A DNA stretch of 64,000 nt from Frankiales bacterium (GTDB lineage: Bacteria > Actinomycetota > Actinomycetes > Mycobacteriales > Jatrophihabitantaceae). The notes under the pieces are model-generated. The model was not told the origin of the DNA. It saw only the letters and a program-made list of their open reading frames with translations, and made no database searches. The position numbers and the translations under genes were made by a program. This document shows, in pieces, positions 1 through 8,353 of the stretch. Positions within the stretch are counted from its first letter, which is position 1, and each line of letters opens with the position of its first letter. Location of the stretch: positions 62,001-126,000 of the forward strand of contig JAOPUZ010000044.1 in NCBI GenBank assembly GCA_025966315.1, in the 5' to 3' direction.

Positions 1-1020
1 ACGGAGCCGGTCGGCGCCGAGTCGCAACGGCTCGACCACGCGACCGCTGTGAGCAGCGTGAGCATCCGGGCCGACGGGTGGATAGCGGTGGCCGAATACA
101 GCGGCCGGGCGGCGCTGTTCAATCCGGTCGACCAGGTGTGGTCGCCGCCGCTCACTCACGACGCGCCGGTCACCGGTCTCTCGATGTCCTGTGATGGATT
201 GCTGCTGGCGACGGCGTGCGAGGACGGGCTGGTACGGCTGTGGCGTACCGCCGAGCCGCTGGAGAATCCGCGGTTGATCAGCTCGCATCACGGGCCGGTG
301 CTGGCGGTGAGCCTGAGCGCCGACGGCTCGCTCGTCGCCACCGGCGGTCTGGACTGTCGGGTGAAGGTGGTTAGTACCGACGATCACCGAACGGTGTTGC
401 AGTACGCCCACCGCGGCGCGGTCCGGGCGGTGGCGATGCACGGCGGATCCGGCCTGGTGGTCAGCGGCGGGGCGGATCAGCAGCTGATCTGCTCCGATCT
501 GCAGACGCAACGGCCGGTCCGGGTGTTCAGCTGTCCGGCCGCGATCACGTCCGTCCACATTTCGGCAGACGCTCGCTTGGTCGCCTGCGGAGCCGAGGAC
601 AGCGCGGCCCGGATCTTCGACGTCGGGACGGGTCGGCTGGTGGCGCGGCTGGAGCACGACGCCCGGGTGAGCTGTGTTTCCTTTGCCCCGGACGGGATGC
701 GGGTGGCCAGCGGCAGCGACGATCACACCGCCTGCCTGTTCGAGACGGCGACCGGTGAGCTGTTGTCTCAGTTCGAATTCGACGGCCCGGTGACCGGGGT
801 CAGTTTCAGTGCCGACGGGGCGACGCTGGCGGTCAGCAGCGTCGATGGCTCCGTCCGACTGTTTGAGACGGGGTGCGCGCCGTTGGTCGAACGGGCCATT
901 GCCGCCCTGCCCCGGCCGCTCACCCGCGACGAGCTGCGCCGCTTCGGCGCGCAGGACGACATTCGCCACGTCAGCAAGTGGAACGACCGAACCCTGCGTG
1001 AGAGTAGGACGACACCGTGA
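1..1020 (+). CDS. WD40 repeat protein, 5' end outside window
   Basis: The reading frame is open from base 1 with no stop, and the codons before the first GTG (49) already read like a WD40 blade, so the gene begins upstream of the window. About 339 codons are visible. They form repeated beta-propeller units with the pattern V-x-x-V-S-x-S-x-D-G followed by G-x-x-D-x-x-x-x-L (for example around residues 90-130 and 220-290), ending in a short non-repeat tail rich in Asp and Arg. WD40 propellers are protein-interaction platforms; no catalytic domain is visible. The stop codon overlaps the GTG of the following subtilase gene, so the two are translationally coupled and probably act together, with the propeller as a sensor or substrate scaffold for the protease (inference). 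Confidence 0.85.
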   Translation, partial: TEPVGAESQRLDHATAVSSVSIRADGWIAVAEYSGRAALFNPVDQVWSPPLTHDAPVTGLSMSCDGLLLATACEDGLVRLWRTAEPLENPRLISSHHGPVLAVSLSADGSLVATGGLDCRVKVVSTDDHRTVLQYAHRGAVRAVAMHGGSGLVVSGGADQQLICSDLQTQRPVRVFSCPAAITSVHISADARLVACGAEDSAARIFDVGTGRLVARLEHDARVSCVSFAPDGMRVASGSDDHTACLFETATGELLSQFEFDGPVTGVSFSADGATLAVSSVDGSVRLFETGCAPLVERAIAALPRPLTRDELRRFGAQDDIRHVSKWNDRTLRESRTTP

Positions 1021-2696
1021 CCTATCAGTACTCAGACGACGGCCGGGACAGCCGACGCGACGACGTGATCCTGGACCCGCCGCCCTATGTCTTGACCCGG
1101 CACGGTGCGGCCGTGCTCGACCCCGCGGTGGCGTTGCGACTGCCCGGTCAGGACAACGTCCGCGCGACGGTCTACGCCCGATCCAGACTGCTCATCCGGG
1201 CCGAGCTGTGCACGGAGGAGACCCTGGCGGCGGTATCCGAGGCCGCCGAACGAATCGGTACGACGGCACGGGTCGACCTCGATCACCGCGCCGAGATGCA
1301 TGATGCGGCCGGCCGGGCCGGCGTCGACGACGTCGCGGAGCGAGTGCTGGCGCTGCGGATCCTGCTCGAACCGCCGGCTGATCGTTCTTACGTACCGGCG
1401 GACGCGTGGAGTGTGTTGCAGACCTTTCGCGAGCTGCTCGGTCCTGGGCATCCGGCGGCGACCGCGCTGACCTTGGATCACCTGCTGACCGCGAGCGCGC
1501 TGAGCAGCCGGCCACCGTGGGGAGACCCTTCGCTGACGACGGGATATCCGCCACCACCCGGTCCGAGTTACCCCACGAGCGCCGGCTCTGGTTTCGCGGG
1601 CTCTGGTTTCGCGGGCTCTGGTTTCGCGGGCGCTGGTTTTGCGGGCGCTGGTTTCGCGGGCGCGTCGGAATACGGTTCGCCGGGCGTCGGCCCGCGGATG
1701 CCGGTGAACTGGTTCGGACGTCCCCCGGTCCGCGCACTCGATTACGAGCTATCGTCGCGGCGGCCGGTGGTCGTGTTGCTGGACAGCGGCGTCGGAGTGC
1801 ATCCGTGGCTGCCCGCCGACGTCGTTCAGCGCTATTCGGCGTTGGGTCAGCTGTCGGCCAGCATGGACGAGGACGACCGCAACGCCGCCGAACTCATCGA
1901 TCCGCTCGAGGGTTCTGGCAGCTCCGACGCGGGGCACGGCACTTTCATTGCGGGGTTGATCCGGCAAACGTGCCCGGACGCGAACCTGCTGTCGGTGCGG
2001 GTCATGCACGGCGACGGAGCGGTGTCCGAGAGCGACCTCACCGATGCACTCACCCTGCTGTTGTTCCGCCAGCACGAGGCGATTCGGCAGGGACGCCCGG
2101 ATCGACTGGTCGACGTGATCACCCTGGCCTGCGGCTACTACCCCGAGCTGCCCGATGATCCACAGTGGGACTCCGCGCTCACGACGACGTTGCGTGAGTT
2201 GGGCTCGCTGGGCGTCACCGTGGTGACTTCGGCCGGCAACGATGCCAGCAACCGGCCGCTGTACCCCGCGATGCTCGCCCCGGGTGGTGCGTCGAGGACC
2301 GAGCCGGATGCGGTGCCGCTGGTCTGTGTCGGTGCGCTGAATCCGGACGGGAACACGGTGGCGCTGTTCAGCAACACCGGATCCTGGGTGAGCGCGCATC
2401 GACCTGGTGCGGCCTGTGTAAGCACCATGCCGGTGACCTTCGATGCGTCGTTGCTGCCGATGGCCACGGTGCTGGAATCAAGCGAGGCGATCAGGGCGAC
2501 CATCGACCCGGACAATTTTGCCGGGGGCTTTGCCACCTGGAGCGGAACCTCGTTCGCCGCCGCGGTGCTTGCCGGTGAGGTAGCTCAGTCCTTGCTCGAG
2601 ACGGGTGGTCTGGACGCCACCGTAGACCCGGCGGCCGCGGTAGCCATCGCGTGGCGCGCGGTCGAAGACCAGACCGGGCTGGCGCGCCCTTATTGA
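1017..2696 (+). CDS. Subtilisin-like (S8 family) serine protease, cytoplasmic
   Basis: A 559-residue protein with a complete subtilase triad: Asp256 in LLDSGVG, His307 in GHGTF, Ser512 in SGTSFAA, plus oxyanion Asn408 in SAGND. There is no N-terminal signal peptide, so the enzyme probably acts inside the cell, unlike secreted mycosins. Residues 1-180 are an unrecognised N-terminal region, followed by a five-copy GSGFA/GAGFA pentapeptide linker (residues 190-214) leading into the catalytic domain. The GTG start overlaps the stop of the WD40 gene (GTGA), indicating coupled expression. The stop codon lies within the first unit of the 16-bp repeat array that follows. Family assignment is firm; substrate and trigger are unknown. 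Confidence 0.9.
   Translation: MTYQYSDDGRDSRRDDVILDPPPYVLTRHGAAVLDPAVALRLPGQDNVRATVYARSRLLIRAELCTEETLAAVSEAAERIGTTARVDLDHRAEMHDAAGRAGVDDVAERVLALRILLEPPADRSYVPADAWSVLQTFRELLGPGHPAATALTLDHLLTASALSSRPPWGDPSLTTGYPPPPGPSYPTSAGSGFAGSGFAGSGFAGAGFAGAGFAGASEYGSPGVGPRMPVNWFGRPPVRALDYELSSRRPVVVLLDSGVGVHPWLPADVVQRYSALGQLSASMDEDDRNAAELIDPLEGSGSSDAGHGTFIAGLIRQTCPDANLLSVRVMHGDGAVSESDLTDALTLLLFRQHEAIRQGRPDRLVDVITLACGYYPELPDDPQWDSALTTTLRELGSLGVTVVTSAGNDASNRPLYPAMLAPGGASRTEPDAVPLVCVGALNPDGNTVALFSNTGSWVSAHRPGAACVSTMPVTFDASLLPMATVLESSEAIRATIDPDNFAGGFATWSGTSFAAAVLAGEVAQSLLETGGLDATVDPAAAVAIAWRAVEDQTGLARPY
1584..1658 (+). repeat. In-frame 15-bp tandem repeat (5 copies)
   Basis: Five copies of a 15-base unit (ggctctggtttcgcg and a variant) encode the GSGFA/GAGFA linker of the subtilase. 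The unit is a multiple of three, so copy number can vary without a frameshift. Confidence 0.9.
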
Positions 2697-2902
2697 TCCA
2701 CGGCGCTATTGATCCATACCGTTGCTGATCCACGGCGTTGCTGATCCATACCGTTGCTGATCCACGGCGTTGCTGATCCATACCGTTGCTGATCCACGGC
2801 GTTGGTGATCCACGGCGTTGGTGAGGCCCGGCGTTGCTGATCCGCGGCGCTATTGATCCATACCGTTGCTGATCCACGGCGTTGGTGAGGCCCAGTCTCG
2901 GT
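2695..2902. repeat. Intergenic 16-bp tandem array (13 units)
   Basis: Thirteen consecutive 16-base units alternate mainly between gatccacggcgttgct and gatccataccgttgct, so much of the array is a 32-base higher-order repeat. Units 9 and 13 begin gaggccc instead of gatcca. A looser run of gagccgcc/gagccgac pieces continues to about 2960. Sixteen is not a multiple of three, so the array is unlikely to be coding. It holds the stop codon of the subtilase in its first unit and ends about 100 bases before the next gene. Units are contiguous with no spacers, so it is not a CRISPR. With its tail it accounts for nearly all of the 311-base gap. Confidence 0.93.
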
Positions 2903-2995
2903 GAGCCGCCTTGTTCACACGCGGCCTTGGTGAGCCGACTTGGTGAGCCGCCTTGTTCAGGCGCCGGCCTCTGGGGCCACTTGGCGAGCGCCGCC

Positions 2996-3001
2996 TACGA
3001 T
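2996..3001 (+). promoter_or_regulatory. -10 box (TACGAT) of a leaderless start
   Basis: TACGAT fits the TANNNT -10 pattern and ends six bases before the ATG at 3008, placing the likely transcription start on the A of the start codon. No Shine-Dalgarno sequence precedes that ATG and no clear -35 is seen. This supports 3008, not the upstream start at 2882, as the real start. Confidence 0.55.
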
Positions 3002-3007
3002 GGCTGG

Positions 3008-3739
3008 ATGTCGCCGGTCGTCCCGCTGTCCCCAGCACCCCGGATCGGGGTGACGGCGTACCGCGAAACGGCTCGATGGGGCGTGTGGGACGACTTCGCC
3101 GATTTGTTGCCGTCCAGTTACGCGAGGGCGATTTCCGCTGCCGGCGGCGCGGCGATGTTGTTGCCGCCGGGATCGGACGAACAGATCGCACCGGTTTTGG
3201 ACGGCATCCACGGCCTGATCCTCGCTGGCGGGCCGGACGTCGACCCCGCCCGATACGGCGCGGACCGTCAGTCCGAAACGGGCGAGCCCCGTACTGAGCG
3301 GGATTCGTGGGAGCTGGCGCTCGCCCTAGCGGCGCTCGATCGCGACCTTCCGTTGCTGGCCATCTGCCGGGGCATGCAAATTCTGAACGTGGCGCTCGGC
3401 GGAACATTGATCCAGCACCTGCCCGACGTGGTCGGACACGACGAGCACCGGGCCGAGATCGCCGTGCACGGTCATCACGAGGTCCGGCTGGAACCGGACG
3501 GGCGGCTCGGTGCGCTGCTGGGCTCGGAGCTTGAGGTGGCGACCTATCACCACCAGGCGCTCGATCGGCTTGGCGCGGGCTTGGTGGCTACCGGCTGGGC
3601 GCACGACAAGATCATCGAGGCGGTCGAACACCCCGCTTCGACCTGGGCTTTCGGCGTGCAATGGCACCCGGAAGTCTTCAACGGCGAGGCGTTGTTCGGT
3701 GCTTTCATCCATGCCGGCAAGGCTTATCGCGATCGCTGA
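3008..3739 (+). CDS. Gamma-glutamyl-gamma-aminobutyrate hydrolase family (peptidase C26)
   Basis: A 243-residue class-I glutamine amidotransferase-like hydrolase, as in PuuD-type enzymes that cleave gamma-glutamyl amides. The triad is visible: Cys120 in ICRGMQ, His220 and Glu222 in WHPEV. A GGPDVDP motif, typical of the family, lies near residues 75-81. I chose ATG 3008 because the open frame upstream to 2882 reads through the repeat array, while a TANNNT box sits six bases before 3008. It is convergent with dinB, 26 bases away. Nothing nearby points to putrescine breakdown, so the substrate is open. Confidence 0.88.
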   Translation: MSPVVPLSPAPRIGVTAYRETARWGVWDDFADLLPSSYARAISAAGGAAMLLPPGSDEQIAPVLDGIHGLILAGGPDVDPARYGADRQSETGEPRTERDSWELALALAALDRDLPLLAICRGMQILNVALGGTLIQHLPDVVGHDEHRAEIAVHGHHEVRLEPDGRLGALLGSELEVATYHHQALDRLGAGLVATGWAHDKIIEAVEHPASTWAFGVQWHPEVFNGEALFGAFIHAGKAYRDR

Positions 3740-3765
3740 GTCGGGCAGTAGTAGTCGCCGGACGG

Positions 3766-4956
3766 TCAGTCGGGTAGCAGTGGGACGGTCAGGCCGGGAT
3801 CGCGGTGCAGTAACACCGCGCGAGTAACGGCAGCGGAGTCGAACTTGTCCCGGATGCTGTCCATGGCCGTGTCCAATTCACTTGGGCCTGTAGTGGGAAA
3901 CGGCAGCTCGAGTTGGATGGCGTCGTCATTGTCGAGGTTGGTCAGTGATACCCCGATCAGGGTCAGGCCGGCCTGCGCGATCATCGGCTCGGCGGCGCCG
4001 AGCAGGATGCGTGCGGCCAGCAGGATGGTGGCGGTGTTGTCGGTCGGCGAGGACAGTGTGTGCGACCGGGTCGCGCGGCTGAAGTCGTCGAATCGGAATC
4101 GCAGTACCACCGTGCGGCACACTCGGTGAGCCGCACGCAGTCTTCGGGTGACACGATCCAGCAGGCCGACCAAGGTCGCGTCGATTTCGGCCCGCGGAAG
4201 CCGTCGGCTGCCCAGGGCGCGCTGCGCTCCCATCGAGTGACGCCGGCGTCCGACCTGGACCGGCCGCGGATCGTAGTTGTGGGACAACGCGTGCAGGTGT
4301 CGGCCAGAGGCCGGGCCGAGCATGGCGATGAGGGTCCTGGGTTCCAGGACGGCCACGTCACCGACCGTGAAGACACCGCGGTCGCGTAACTTCGCCGCGG
4401 TGATCCGTCCGACGCCCCATAGACGCTCGACCGGCAGCGGGTACAAGAAGTCGAGCTCGGCGTCCGGTGGCACCGAGAGCAGGCCGTCGGGCTTGGCTAC
4501 CCCGCTCGCCACTTTGGCTAGAAATTTCGTGCGCGCCACACCGACGGTGATCGCCAGGCCGACCTGCTCGCGGACGGCCCGGCGTAGCCGCTCGGCGATC
4601 TCGAGGGGCGTGCCCGAGATCTTGGCGAGGCCACCGACGTCGAGAAATGCCTCGTCGATCGAGATTCCTTCGACCAGCGGAGTCGTATCGGCGAACACGG
4701 CGAAAACCGCTTTGCTGGCGGCCGAATACGCGGACATCCGTGGCGGTACCACGATTGCCTGCGGGCAGAGCTGCCGCGCTTGCCGACCGCCCATCGCGGT
4801 CTTGACGCCGAAGGCCTTCGCCTCATAGCTGGCCGCGAGCACGACCCCGCCGCCGACGATGACCGGCCGGCCGCGGAGCGCAGGGTTGTCGCGCTGCTCG
4901 ACCGACGCGTAGAAAGCGTCCAGGTCGGCGTGCAGGATGTGGCCAGTACCCGACAT
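3766..4956 (-). CDS. dinB: DNA polymerase IV (Y-family translesion polymerase)
   Basis: A 396-residue Y-family polymerase. It begins with the HADLDAFYASVE palm motif carrying a catalytic Asp, has YEAKAFGV (fingers), SIDEAFLDV (second catalytic acidic pair), a helix-hairpin-helix thumb near LWGVG, and a little-finger domain to the C-terminus. It copies damaged DNA at the cost of fidelity. The frame stays open upstream to 5157, which would add 67 residues built on five 15-bp repeats; I prefer ATG 4956 because conserved sequence begins there. The HNH gene ends just upstream at 5160 on the same strand, so both probably share the SOS-box promoter at 7393-7408. No beta-clamp motif was confirmed at the C-terminus. 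Confidence 0.93.
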   Translation of the reverse strand: MSGTGHILHADLDAFYASVEQRDNPALRGRPVIVGGGVVLAASYEAKAFGVKTAMGGRQARQLCPQAIVVPPRMSAYSAASKAVFAVFADTTPLVEGISIDEAFLDVGGLAKISGTPLEIAERLRRAVREQVGLAITVGVARTKFLAKVASGVAKPDGLLSVPPDAELDFLYPLPVERLWGVGRITAAKLRDRGVFTVGDVAVLEPRTLIAMLGPASGRHLHALSHNYDPRPVQVGRRRHSMGAQRALGSRRLPRAEIDATLVGLLDRVTRRLRAAHRVCRTVVLRFRFDDFSRATRSHTLSSPTDNTATILLAARILLGAAEPMIAQAGLTLIGVSLTNLDNDDAIQLELPFPTTGPSELDTAMDSIRDKFDSAAVTRAVLLHRDPGLTVPLLPD

Positions 4957-4970
4957 GACCGAATGCTCTG

Positions 4971-5045
4971 AACCATCGTGTGTTGAACCATCGTGTGTTG
5001 AACCAGCGTGTGTTGAACCAGCGTGTTTTGAACCAGCGTGCGTTG
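4971..5045 (-). repeat. 15-bp tandem repeat (5 copies) before dinB
   Basis: Five copies of aaccatcgtgtgttg or close variants. On the minus strand they are in frame with dinB and read as (T/K/E)H(A/D)GS pentapeptides. They are either a 5' leader or a disordered N-terminal extension of DinB, depending on which start is used. Confidence 0.85.
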
Positions 5046-5159
5046 CTCCGGCGTCCGACAGGTCGCTGGTCACTGGTTGTGGGTCGCTAACGGTGACTGT
5101 TCGTCGTTGCGGCCGTGGCTTTCGTGTGCGTGATTCGCTGTCCCCATCCGTTCGCATCC

Positions 5160-7400
5160 CTAGAACGGTGGGTAGCTGGGGTCGCGACGGTTTCTCAATA
5201 TCCGCTGGCGTTCGGTGTGTTCGGCGTGCAGCTCGCGGTTGGCTTGGTGCACCGGGGCACGGTCGCCGGTGCGTCGGGCGGTGGAGCGCGCGAGTCGTTT
5301 TCCGAGGCGGAGTTCGGTGATCCGCTTGATGTACTGGGCGTCTTGCATTTGGCGTAGCTGCTCATCGCTCAGGGTTGGGCGCACCGTGAAACGAGACGAG
5401 GCAGTCGGCGATGGGAGCTGGAGCTGATGGATGGCGTGCGCCCGGTCTTGGTGATCATGGGACTCGGTCGGGCCGTTCACAACGACGCTTTCCTGAGTCC
5501 CGGTCTCCACAACGCGACTATCCGCAGTAGCGATGGCCTGAATCGCGCTGTCAGCGATTCCGGTGTCGTGAGTCTCCGTGCCAGCCGCACCCGCGTCGTG
5601 AGTGCCCGTGTCAGCCGCACCCGCGTCGTGAGTGCCCGTGTCAGCCGCGCCCGCGTCGTGAGTGGCCGTGTCAGCCACACCCGCGTCGTGAGTGCCCGTG
5701 TCAGCCACACCCGCGTCGTGAGTGGCCGTATCGGTGTCGTCAAGTGAGCGGTTGGGGAGGCCGTCGCTTGGGTTACCTCGATTGTGTCGGTCGGCCGGTG
5801 GCGTGGTGGCTGTGGCTTCGCTATTGCTGCGTGGTCGAACGGTTCGGTGGGGTGGATAACTTGTGTACTCGCGACCACCAGGCAAGGTCCAAGTGTGCGA
5901 GTCATCGGGGTTGATGCGGTAATCCCAGATCTTTTTCGTTTTGCCTTGGTGGTGCCGCTTGCAGCCCAGTGCCGTGTTCGTGCGACACGTGTGCCCGCCG
6001 TTGTCGAAAGGCTTCTGGTGGTCGACTTCGCAGCGGTATCCGGGCTGTTGGCAGCTGGGGTAGATGCAGACCTGGTCGCGCGCCTGGATGAAGTCGGTGA
6101 GCGCGCGCGGCGGCCGATACGTGGTACGGCCGTAGTCCAGCAAGGCCCCGGTGTCGGCATCGGTGAGTAGCCGCCGCCAGGTGCCGGTCGGATCGTGGGC
6201 GATGACCCGCGCGGTCTCCGCGGTGATCGGGCCATAACCGGCCAGGTGGGCGGCCTGCTCATCAAGACCGAGCAAGGTGCCGGCGGCAACAGTGACCTGG
6301 ATGGTGGGCGTTCGCCCGTGGTGAGTCGGCAGCGCGTCCGATGGCAAACCGTTCAGGACGGCATCGACCAGGAGGTCAGCGCGTTGCTGGTCTCGCGTGC
6401 GTAGATCCTGGCGAGGCAGGAGCCGGGTCGCGGCATCGAGTCGGGTGAACAGGGCGACCGCGTCTGGGGCAGGCAGGTAAGCGCGTAGCTCGCTCATGCC
6501 GTCCTCGGCCGGGAAATGCTTGACCTGTCGCGTCGCCTTGGCTTGCGCATGTCGTCGTTGAGCGATCGCTGGGTCGGTGTCGATTGCTGCTCGGCGGAGG
6601 GCGCGCCGCAGCTGGGCCACGCTCTGCTCACCGGCCCGCGCGAGCACCGCAGCTTCGAGGCTCTGCGCATGCTGATCGCTGGGCAGGGTCCACGCGACCT
6701 CACCGATCGCCTCCGCGTGCTGCGGACTGATCACACCTTCGGCCAGCGCGCTCAGCGTGTCAGGCAGGTCGCGGGTCAGGGTGGAAGCCATCGCGAGGCG
6801 ATGCTGGGCGGTGCGGGAGGGGATGTGCAGCGCGCAGGCAACGACGTCCTGGTACCAGCGTTCAGCCGATCGGTCTTGCGCGCCGACTTGAGCCAACGCC
6901 CGATGCTGCACAGCGGTGGCCCAGCCGATCACGCGTTGCGCCAGCACCGCCAACTCGACCGCAGCGTCGACTTCGAGCGCATCCGGCGATATCGCCCGCA
7001 TTGTGGCGGCTGCGTCTCGCGCCGGTAGGGCAGCCCACCGCGACCAATCCTCATCGGCAAACGAAGCGACCGGTGACAAAGACTCGACACCATCGACGTC
7101 CGACGCGTCGTCGATGTCGCGCGGGAGCCAGCGATCTAGCTCGTCGGGCTCAGGCACCATCGCGTCAGGAACGTCTAGGTCAGATATGTCTAGGTCGGGT
7201 AGGTCCGGGCCGGGTAGGTCCGGGCCGGGTAGGTCCGGGCCGAGTTGGTCCGGGTCGAGTTGGTCCGGGCCGGGCAGGTCTAGATCGGATATGTCTAGGT
7301 CGGGCACGTACGCGTCGGGCGCGTGCATTTGAGGCCTGTCACCGTCGTGCCGGTTGAGACCTGCCACCGGGTAGCTCCGTCTTTCGTTCGAATCGAACAT
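5160..7400 (-). CDS. DUF222/13E12-type HNH endonuclease with repeat tails
   Basis: A 746-residue protein. Residues about 120-400 resemble the DUF222 (13E12 repeat) domain. An HNH nuclease module follows, with CIYPSCQQ, CEVDHQKPFDNGGHT and LGCKRHHQ giving the zinc-binding Cys residues and catalytic His residues. Both ends carry low-complexity repeats: PGPDL pentapeptides near residues 42-66 and THDAGAADTG decapeptides near 557-613. Such genes are multicopy in many actinobacteria, and several M. tuberculosis 13E12 genes are known LexA targets. Here the ATG lies inside a near-consensus SOS box with a TATATT -10 seven bases upstream, suggesting a leaderless damage-induced transcript. dinB follows on the same strand. 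Length is greater than usual because of the repeats. Confidence 0.88.
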   Translation of the reverse strand: MFDSNERRSYPVAGLNRHDGDRPQMHAPDAYVPDLDISDLDLPGPDQLDPDQLGPDLPGPDLPGPDLPDLDISDLDVPDAMVPEPDELDRWLPRDIDDASDVDGVESLSPVASFADEDWSRWAALPARDAAATMRAISPDALEVDAAVELAVLAQRVIGWATAVQHRALAQVGAQDRSAERWYQDVVACALHIPSRTAQHRLAMASTLTRDLPDTLSALAEGVISPQHAEAIGEVAWTLPSDQHAQSLEAAVLARAGEQSVAQLRRALRRAAIDTDPAIAQRRHAQAKATRQVKHFPAEDGMSELRAYLPAPDAVALFTRLDAATRLLPRQDLRTRDQQRADLLVDAVLNGLPSDALPTHHGRTPTIQVTVAAGTLLGLDEQAAHLAGYGPITAETARVIAHDPTGTWRRLLTDADTGALLDYGRTTYRPPRALTDFIQARDQVCIYPSCQQPGYRCEVDHQKPFDNGGHTCRTNTALGCKRHHQGKTKKIWDYRINPDDSHTWTLPGGREYTSYPPHRTVRPRSNSEATATTPPADRHNRGNPSDGLPNRSLDDTDTATHDAGVADTGTHDAGVADTATHDAGAADTGTHDAGAADTGTHDAGAAGTETHDTGIADSAIQAIATADSRVVETGTQESVVVNGPTESHDHQDRAHAIHQLQLPSPTASSRFTVRPTLSDEQLRQMQDAQYIKRITELRLGKRLARSTARRTGDRAPVHQANRELHAEHTERQRILRNRRDPSYPPF
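5561..5730 (-). repeat. In-frame 30-bp tandem repeat (5.7 copies)
   Basis: Thirty-base units built on gtcgtgagtgcccgtgtcag encode the THDAG(A/V)ADT decapeptides in the C-terminal half of the HNH endonuclease. Substitutions between units are few, which suggests recent expansion. Confidence 0.9.
7201..7275 (-). repeat. In-frame 15-bp tandem repeat (5 copies)
   Basis: Five units of aggtccgggccgggt or variants encode P-x-P-D-(Q/L) pentapeptides near the N-terminus of the HNH endonuclease. Single related units flank them on both sides. Confidence 0.88.
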
Positions 7401-7408
7401 GTGTTCTA
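7393..7408. promoter_or_regulatory. SOS box (LexA operator) over the HNH start codon
   Basis: The sequence TCGAAC-ATGT-GTTCTA matches the actinobacterial/Gram-positive LexA consensus TCGAAC-N4-GTTCGA at 11 of 12 defined positions. It covers the minus-strand ATG of the HNH gene (7400-7398) and abuts its -10. LexA bound here would block initiation directly. Because the site is palindromic and the A+T-rich block beside it reads TAATAT on the plus strand, a divergent plus-strand transcript could also be affected. Confidence 0.82.
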
Positions 7409-7413
7409 ATATA
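7408..7413 (-). promoter_or_regulatory. -10 box (TATATT) for the HNH-dinB operon
   Basis: On the minus strand TATATT ends seven bases before the HNH ATG, compatible with leaderless initiation at the start codon. No clear -35 was found. Confidence 0.6.
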
Positions 7414-7649
7414 ACTCATGCGAACCGATCCTTCCACCCCACCGGGCAAAACCCGCGCCAGGCCAAACCATGCGGTGTTCAGCCAGTCGACCCGTGCCTA
7501 CCCACGCCGCTCGCACACGGCTGCCGCGTGGATGGGACTCACTGAGCACCTCGGATCTTGCGCCAATCCAAGAGGGGGATTCCAAAGGTTTGTCCTTGAG
7601 CAGCCGATGAGGCAATCAATAGGATTGTTCGCAGAAACAGGAGCGTCTA

Positions 7650-8261
7650 GTGACCCAAGCAGCACCGGGTTGGTATTCCGACCCAGCCGGCAGTTCTGCA
7701 TTGCGTTGGTGGAACGGCGTCCAGTGGACGGCCGATCTCAGGCATGTCGAACGAACCGATCTCGAAGCGAGCATGGCGGCGAGACCGGCGGCTGTCGGCA
7801 CGCTGCCCGTTTCTGGCCGCGAGAGCGGGTACCAGGAAAACGCCCGCCAGCCGAACCACTACGAGCCGCACGAATACCAGCCGAACGGCGCCTGGGAAAA
7901 CGGATACCAGCCGAACGGCGACCAGCCGAGCGGCGACCAGCCGAACGGATACCAGCCGAACGGATACCAGCCAGCCCCGTATGCGCCGAGCCCGAGCGCA
8001 TTTTCCACCCAATATCCGACGCACGCGGCCGGTCAAGCAATGCAGGTTGGGTTCGGCAAGCGAAACAAATATGCGCTGTTCACGCTGGCCGCCCTGATCG
8101 TCTACCTTGCCATCGGGATCGTCGGTCACCTGGTATTCATCGGCCTGCTGCCGTTGTTGCTGGCCAGCAGATCGTTCCGAGCGAAGGAAAAGCTCGCGCC
8201 ACTGGCCGCTGGCGCGGCAGCCATCGCCGTGCTGTTCTCGCTCTTGGTGCTGTTCGGCTGA
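7650..8261 (+). CDS. DUF2510 membrane protein with YQPNG repeats
   Basis: A 203-residue protein whose N-terminus (PGWYSDPAG...LRWWNGVQWT) is a DUF2510 domain, a short actinobacterial module of unknown role found at the ends of membrane proteins. It is followed by a Pro/Asn/Gln-rich linker of YQPNG pentapeptides (residues about 72-110) and two hydrophobic segments near residues 143-171 and 184-202 that should anchor it in the membrane. The GTG at 7650 is preceded by an AGGAG ribosome-binding site about eight bases away. It stands alone, convergent with the next gene. The overlapping long frame from 7418 is a shadow. Confidence 0.8.
   Translation: MTQAAPGWYSDPAGSSALRWWNGVQWTADLRHVERTDLEASMAARPAAVGTLPVSGRESGYQENARQPNHYEPHEYQPNGAWENGYQPNGDQPSGDQPNGYQPNGYQPAPYAPSPSAFSTQYPTHAAGQAMQVGFGKRNKYALFTLAALIVYLAIGIVGHLVFIGLLPLLLASRSFRAKEKLAPLAAGAAAIAVLFSLLVLFG
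7904..7972 (+). repeat. In-frame 15-bp tandem repeat (4.6 copies)
   Basis: Units of ataccagccgaacgg or cgaccagccgaacgg encode the YQPNG/DQPNG linker of the DUF2510 protein. A further isolated unit lies at 7874-7888. Confidence 0.88.
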
Positions 8262-8313
8262 GCAGCTATCGGCACCGTGACACCCGGCCGCGGGCCCCGG
8301 CCCTTAACCGGTC

Positions 8314-8353
8314 GCCCTCGTCAGGCTGCTCGTGCCCTCGTCAGGCCGCTCGA
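8314..8353. repeat. 20-bp direct duplication between convergent genes
   Basis: Two adjacent copies of gccctcgtcaggctgctcgt with three changes. The second copy contains the stop codon of the minus-strand gene ending at 8341. Confidence 0.75.

Noticed and set aside
2695-2902. Possible CRISPR array
   Set aside because: Units of 16 bases are directly contiguous; there are no unique spacers and no cas genes.
5561-5730. Repeat array possibly non-coding
   Set aside because: The 30-base units keep the HNH gene frame, contain no stops and follow the same codon pattern; they are coding.
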